Of a stretch of 32,669 bases of DNA, positions 30,800 to 32,669 are shown in pieces. Location of the stretch: the IMG/VR virus record IMGVR_UViG_3300037189_028117, positions 82,977 to 115,645 of that record; one strand, 5' to 3'. This stretch comes from a virus. The translations under genes and the position numbers were made by a program. Below the pieces are notes generated by a model, which made no database searches, was not told the DNA's origin, and saw only the letters and a program-made list of their open reading frames with translations. Every line of letters starts with the position of its first letter. The first letter of the stretch is position 1.

Positions 30800-32669
30800 T
30801 AATATTACTTCAGATTGCATTAAATCTACAGCAACAGATCAAGATGATCCAGAAATATTACATTATTTCAAGAAAACCGCTGCTGATTTAAAAGCTATCG
30901 CTCCAAGAGCAAAAGATTTCTTATATTTCACAACCATTATGATGCATGCTGCCGAAGCTTCTGCCCTTGATGATAATGGGGAAATTAAAAAAACGGCAAA
31001 AGGTGAACCGGTTTCGGTTGGTTGGGATGTTCTTGATAATGGTGCTTGGGTTTGGAAATCTAATGATCCAAATGTAAGACCATACAAGAATAACAATTGC
31101 ATGTTAGCAGGTACATCAATATTAATGGGGGATGGATCTGTTAAAAATATTGAAGATATTTCTGTTGGAGATGAAGTATTTACACATAAAGGTAATGTAA
31201 AAAAAGTAACAAACACCTTTGTTCATGAAAATAATTCTTATATTTTTAATATAAAAACAAAATATCATCCACAGATATCTCTTACTTCTGAGCATCCCGT
31301 TTTTGCAATTTCTGATGAAAAAATACGAAAACAAAAACTTAAGAATATTAACCAAAATATTGATTGGGTAGAGACAAAGAATATATCAGCTGGAGATTTC
31401 CTAACATCATTTAGAAATATCAATGTAAAAGAGGATTCTTCAATAAACCCAAATCAAGCAAGATTATTAGGTTTATTTGCTGCCGAAGGTTCTTTTTCTA
31501 AAAAATATGGCAAATTACAATCTGCAGTATTTACTTTTGGTATCAAAGAAAAATATTTAGCAGATTTAGTAAAAAATATTGTCGAAGAAGAGTTTCCAGA
31601 ATGCTCTTTATCTATTAGAGAATCGGAAATACGAAGTGTAATTTCCGTTGTTTTAACTGGCAAAGGTGTTCCAGATTGGTTTTATTATCACGTTGGAGAA
31701 TATAGCCATTCTAAAAAACTAAGTAAAGAATTAGTATTTTCTTCACAAGAAACAAAAAGACAATTTATAATGGGTTGGATGGAAGGTGATGGTTGTATTA
31801 CCGAAGGTAATAAGCTTGTAGGAATAACTTCTTCCAAAGATATGGCTTGGCAAATATGGTTAATGTCAAAAAATATAGGTTTAACATTAGCTATAAGAAA
31901 AGTAGAAGGTAAAGGAAAAAAAATAACAATAAATAAAAATTATAAGCCCTACAACGTTAGAGATAGTTATAGATTAGAAATCTATGGCGCTAATGCCGAA
32001 TTGCTCTGCAAAAATGATAGTGTAAAATATAAATTAAAAACACTAAAGAATCATAAATCAATTGATATTACTAGAGAAGATTATACTATTCATCGTGTAA
32101 AAGAAGTAGAAATGAAACCTTATGAGGGTAAGGTTTATAACTTTGAAGTTGAAGATGACCATTCATATGTAGCAAACGGCTTAATAGTGCACAACTCAGA
32201 TATATTCCCAGAATCTGAACTTATAAAAGCTCATAAAAACTGGGTAGGTAAACCCCTTTGTTTGGACCATCAATCTCAATCCGTTGATCATGTTCGAGGT
32301 ATTATTGTTGATACCGTGTATGATCATAAAGGAAAAAGAATAATTGCTCTCTGCGCAATTGATAAAATCAATTACCCAGATTTAGCAAGAAAGGTTGCTT
32401 CAGGTTATGCAACTTCTGTGTCAATGGGTACTGCCGTTGAACGTGCTATTTGTACAGAAGCAGGTTGTCACGCTGTAGCCAGATACGAACATGAATTCTG
32501 TACCCATATGAAAACAAAATCATGTTATGGAGAAATAAATGTTGGTTTAAATCCAATTGAATTATCAATTGTTGTAAATCCAGCAGACCCAAGAGCAAAG
32601 ATTCGAAGAGTAATAGCTTCATCAAATGCTTTAGCTGAGTATATAGATAAGAAAGCGGATACAGAAGAA
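30777..32669 (+). CDS. Prohead-protease-like protein interrupted by intein, cut at window end
   Basis: This frame stays open to the right edge (631 codons visible, no stop). After an N-terminal 107-residue part and the intein (residues 108-473), the extein resumes with SDIFPESELIKAHKNWVG. It then shows a protease-like core: KPLCLDHQSQSVDHVRGII with possible catalytic His, GYATSVSMGTAVE with possible catalytic Ser, and IELSIVVNPADPRAKI near the end. This follows the HK97/T4-type head maturation protease pattern. A Cys cluster (CTEAGCHA, then CTHMKTKSC) forms a likely zinc-binding insert seen in some phage proteases. AAAGGAT lies 5 nt before the ATG. The rest of the gene, perhaps a scaffold or capsid fusion, lies outside. 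Confidence 0.8.
   Translation, partial: MIIKKANNNITSDCIKSTATDQDDPEILHYFKKTAADLKAIAPRAKDFLYFTTIMMHAAEASALDDNGEIKKTAKGEPVSVGWDVLDNGAWVWKSNDPNVRPYKNNNCMLAGTSILMGDGSVKNIEDISVGDEVFTHKGNVKKVTNTFVHENNSYIFNIKTKYHPQISLTSEHPVFAISDEKIRKQKLKNINQNIDWVETKNISAGDFLTSFRNINVKEDSSINPNQARLLGLFAAEGSFSKKYGKLQSAVFTFGIKEKYLADLVKNIVEEEFPECSLSIRESEIRSVISVVLTGKGVPDWFYYHVGEYSHSKKLSKELVFSSQETKRQFIMGWMEGDGCITEGNKLVGITSSKDMAWQIWLMSKNIGLTLAIRKVEGKGKKITINKNYKPYNVRDSYRLEIYGANAELLCKNDSVKYKLKTLKNHKSIDITREDYTIHRVKEVEMKPYEGKVYNFEVEDDHSYVANGLIVHNSDIFPESELIKAHKNWVGKPLCLDHQSQSVDHVRGIIVDTVYDHKGKRIIALCAIDKINYPDLARKVASGYATSVSMGTAVERAICTEAGCHAVARYEHEFCTHMKTKSCYGEINVGLNPIELSIVVNPADPRAKIRRVIASSNALAEYIDKKADTEE
31098..32195 (+). mobile_element. 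LAGLIDADG intein (366 residues) in protease-like gene
   Basis: It runs from Cys1 (CMLAGTSILMGDGSVKNIED) to the terminal His-Asn (GLIVHN), followed by Ser +1. Block B is LTSEHPVFAI. The endonuclease motifs are RLLGLFAAEGSFS and FIMGWMEGDGCIT. Block F is KVYNFEVEDDHSYVA. All splicing residues are present. Intein excision would join KNNN to SDIFPE at the entry to the protease core. Confidence 0.93.

Noticed and set aside
1-32669. Many open frames on the minus strand and in other plus-strand frames
   Set aside because: They overlap well-supported plus-strand genes, have low-complexity composition, and no recognisable domains or ribosome sites, so they are shadows of AT-rich coding DNA.
1-32669. 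Stop codon reassignment (TGA or TAG recoded)
   Set aside because: TAA, TAG and TGA all end clear genes (TAG at 4113, TGA at 1395 and 21315), and none interrupts a conserved domain.
1-32669. CRISPR array, insertion sequence or tRNA gene
   Set aside because: No array of regular direct repeats, no transposase with terminal repeats and no cloverleaf sequence was seen in the gaps between genes.

Overview
This window reads as part of a tailed bacteriophage genome (Caudoviricetes) that is strongly AT-rich. All supported genes lie on the + strand, are tightly packed with many ATGA or TAATG stop/start overlaps, and use TAA, TAG and TGA as ordinary stops (standard bacterial code). The phage call rests on a lambda GpA-type large terminase, a portal protein, a prohead-protease-like gene, a virion-type transglycosylase, a RecA/UvsX-like recombinase and an ssDNA-binding protein. 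I cannot name a host. No stretch longer than 300 bases lacks a gene, and I see no tRNA or CRISPR array.

Layout. (1) 1-5318: recombination module. Three unassigned small genes (the third, 906-1397, could be a UvsY-like mediator), a double-HNH homing endonuclease, the RecA-like recombinase, a second HNH homing endonuclease bracketed by two long perfect inverted repeats, a small unknown gene and an ssDNA-binding protein that ends at an intrinsic terminator. (2) 5337-9299: RuvC-like resolvase, DnaJ cochaperone, two proteins that may share a small repeat, a zinc-ribbon protein, a Toprim primase-like protein and a sigma-region-4-like HTH protein, with terminators at 8752-8779 and 9277-9299. (3) 9342-18492: mostly unassigned, probably virion or assembly genes, with a candidate small terminase, a CCA-adding-type nucleotidyltransferase and a ParB/sulfiredoxin-like protein. 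(4) 18509-32669: packaging and head module. A GIY-YIG homing endonuclease, large terminase with a mini-intein, an HNH homing endonuclease, portal with a LAGLIDADG intein, two large unknown proteins (one with a transglycosylase domain), a tyrosine/dual-specificity-type phosphatase, and a prohead-protease-like gene with a LAGLIDADG intein. That last gene runs off the right edge of the window.

The main theme is dense selfish DNA in essential genes: three inteins (terminase, portal, protease) plus four free-standing homing endonuclease genes, most fused to neighbours by stop/start overlaps. The most unusual non-protein signals are an 18-bp perfect inverted repeat just inside the start of the HNH gene at 3270, and a 121-nt structured element (4117-4237) right after its stop. 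That element contains a 9-nt perfect match to the 16S anti-Shine-Dalgarno sequence and a possible leader peptide whose stop touches the ribosome site of the next gene. A K-[K/S/T]-A tripeptide also recurs in many of the putative virion proteins and may mark processing sites.
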